Positions 54,557 through 55,041 of a stretch of DNA of 55,041 bases are shown in pieces (the first letter of the stretch is position 1; every line of letters begins with the position of its first letter). Position numbers and translations under genes: made by a program. The notes beneath the pieces were generated by a model that worked only from the letters and a program-made list of their open reading frames with translations, did not search any database and was not told where the DNA came from. Source of the stretch: Mastigocoleus testarum BC008 (GTDB taxonomy: Bacteria > Cyanobacteriota > Cyanobacteriia > Cyanobacteriales > Nostocaceae); the NCBI RefSeq assembly GCF_001456025.1, contig NZ_LMTZ01000159.1:2015-57055 (forward strand), read 5' to 3'.

Positions 54557-54613
54557 GAAAACCCTAGCAGGTGGCAGCCAACTAGGGAATGGATTATCAG
54601 GGTGCATCTACCA
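54557..54613 (-). ncRNA. nsiR1: NsiR1-like sRNA, copy 1 (distal, divergent)
   Basis: The leftmost unit keeps the core GATGCACCCTGATAATCC but its terminator stem is CCCTAG/CTAGGG instead of CCCC/GGGG, followed by TTTTCT. The 5' end is estimated at about 30 bases from the CCCGGA at 54643. Ends approximate. Confidence 0.75.
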
Positions 54614-54642
54614 CTAATTTATTCTCGATTTAGTTGATAAAA

Positions 54643-54648
54643 TCCGGG
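54643..54648 (-). promoter_or_regulatory. DIF-like element, copy 1
   Basis: CCCGGA on the minus strand, close to the TCCGGA consensus of DIF+ promoters active in differentiating cells, in the -35 position relative to the sRNA. Confidence 0.6.
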
Positions 54649-54685
54649 TAATTTGAGTAAAATTCAGAGATACCCAATGTCAGTA

Positions 54686-54747
54686 AAAAAAATCCCCGTG
54701 CCATTTTGAGTTAGCAAGGGGAGTGGATTATCAGGGTGCATCTACCA
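54686..54747 (-). ncRNA. nsiR1: NsiR1-like sRNA, copy 2
   Basis: Core TGCACCCTGATAATCC followed by CTCCCC...CGGGG and a T8 run (plus-strand A-run 54685-54692). About 60 bases, the size reported for NsiR1. 5' end estimated. Confidence 0.82.
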
Positions 54748-54776
54748 ATACTTTGTTCTTAATCTAATTAACAAAA

Positions 54777-54782
54777 TCCGGG
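54777..54782 (-). promoter_or_regulatory. DIF-like element, copy 2
   Basis: CCCGGA on the minus strand, 30 bases from the estimated sRNA 5' end. Confidence 0.6.
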
Positions 54783-54820
54783 TAATTTGAGTAGAAACCG
54801 TTATTGGAAGGATATTCATA

Positions 54821-54882
54821 AAAAAAATCCCCGAGCCAGTTTGAGCCAGCAAGGGGAATGGATTATCAGGGTGCATCTATCA
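54821..54882 (-). ncRNA. nsiR1: NsiR1-like sRNA, copy 3
   Basis: Same layout as copy 2, with hairpin TCCCC...GGGGA and a T-run from the plus-strand A-run 54820-54827. Confidence 0.82.
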
Positions 54883-54911
54883 ATACTTTGTTCTCGATCT
54901 AATTAATAAAA

Positions 54912-54917
54912 TCCGGT
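54912..54917 (-). promoter_or_regulatory. DIF-like element, copy 3
   Basis: ACCGGA on the minus strand; one base differs from copies 1 and 2. Confidence 0.55.
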
Positions 54918-54956
54918 CAATTTTAGTAAAAACAATTATTGGGTAAGTTTCAAGCA

Positions 54957-55019
54957 AAAAAAAATCCCCACGCTAGTTTGAGCCAGCAAGGGGAATGGAT
55001 TATCAGGGTGCATCTATCA
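54957..55019 (-). ncRNA. nsiR1: NsiR1-like sRNA, copy 4 (promoter outside window)
   Basis: Core and CCCC/GGGG hairpin as in copies 2 and 3, with a T9 run from plus-strand 54956-54964. Its DIF-like element would lie past the right edge. Confidence 0.78.
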
Positions 55020-55041
55020 ATACTCTGTTCTCGATCTAATT

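Larger units (their letters stand above)
54557..55041 (-). repeat. Tandem array of NsiR1-like sRNA units (4 in window)
   Basis: Four direct repeats of 134-137 bases run off the right edge. The shared core GGATTATCAGGGTGCATCTA starts at 54591, 54725, 54860 and 54997. Each unit has, read on the minus strand, a DIF-like CCGGA element, the core, and a CCCC/GGGG hairpin (CCCTAG/CTAGGG in the first unit) followed by T-runs. This matches what is known of NsiR1, a heterocyst-specific sRNA encoded in tandem repeats near hetF. Confidence 0.88.

Noticed and set aside
54557..55041. CRISPR array
   Set aside because: Units are 134-137 bp with conserved internal segments throughout; there are no 30-40-bp unique spacers and no cas genes. 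The terminator and promoter layout fits an sRNA array.

Overview
The window comes from a filamentous, most likely heterocyst-forming cyanobacterium (Nostocales in the broad sense). It is AT-rich, carries HIP1 octamers (GCGATCGC), and has cyanobacterial hallmarks: an NTRC-type thioredoxin reductase/thioredoxin fusion, a PII protein with Ser49, a DUF4327-like small protein and a short ThiC. The strongest marker is a tandem array at the right edge that matches what is known of the heterocyst-specific sRNA NsiR1, which lies next to hetF in Nostoc-type genomes. hetF itself would lie beyond the right edge. The genus cannot be resolved from the sequence alone.

Layout. (1) 0.5-12.7 kb is an exopolysaccharide/surface-glycan region. 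It holds a GT2 glycosyltransferase, a hexapeptide acyltransferase and a GT-A-like transferase, then a minus-strand series: WecG/TagA-type transferase, Wzc-like chain-length/tyrosine kinase protein with an altered Walker A motif, SAT-like acetyltransferase, membrane GT2, GT4 and O-antigen ligase/polymerase. A 1.4-kb AT-rich stretch without genes precedes it. (2) 14-25 kb holds a cell-wall amidase divergent from CTP synthase, a protein made of two copies of one domain, a decayed ROK sugar kinase, a DppC-like permease, NTRC, a type IV pilin-like protein and a DUF4327-like protein. (3) 26-33 kb is a minus-strand signalling block: FHA-Ser/Thr kinase, PP2C phosphatase and PAS histidine kinase, then an rRNA pseudouridine synthase. 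(4) 33-43 kb: TPP riboswitch-thiC, pyrE, two secreted proteins of unknown function, an unusual CAU tRNA, a CNNM/CBS transporter-like protein, queC and a Gfo/Idh/MocA oxidoreductase. (5) 43-45 kb: a two-gene ParM-like actin plus ParR-like module flanked by inverted repeats. (6) 45-53.5 kb: phosphohexomutase, RdgB, PII, a coiled-coil membrane protein, ThiD, a membrane-anchored subtilisin, an OB-like small protein and a thioredoxin-like protein. (7) 54.5-55.0 kb: four units of the NsiR1-like array, read on the minus strand, each with a CCCC/GGGG hairpin and T-run terminator and a DIF-like element upstream.

How the parts work together. Thiamine pyrimidine synthesis (thiC, thiD) and pyrimidine nucleotides (pyrE, pyrG) are represented, but scattered. 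The FHA kinase and the PP2C phosphatase both carry zinc ribbons and probably act on a shared set of targets. The ParMR-like pair looks chromosomal, because it sits among housekeeping genes. Intergenic regions are rich in 14-17-bp tandem repeats and small palindromic elements, typical of repeat-rich filamentous cyanobacteria. No CRISPR array, intact transposase or rRNA gene is visible.
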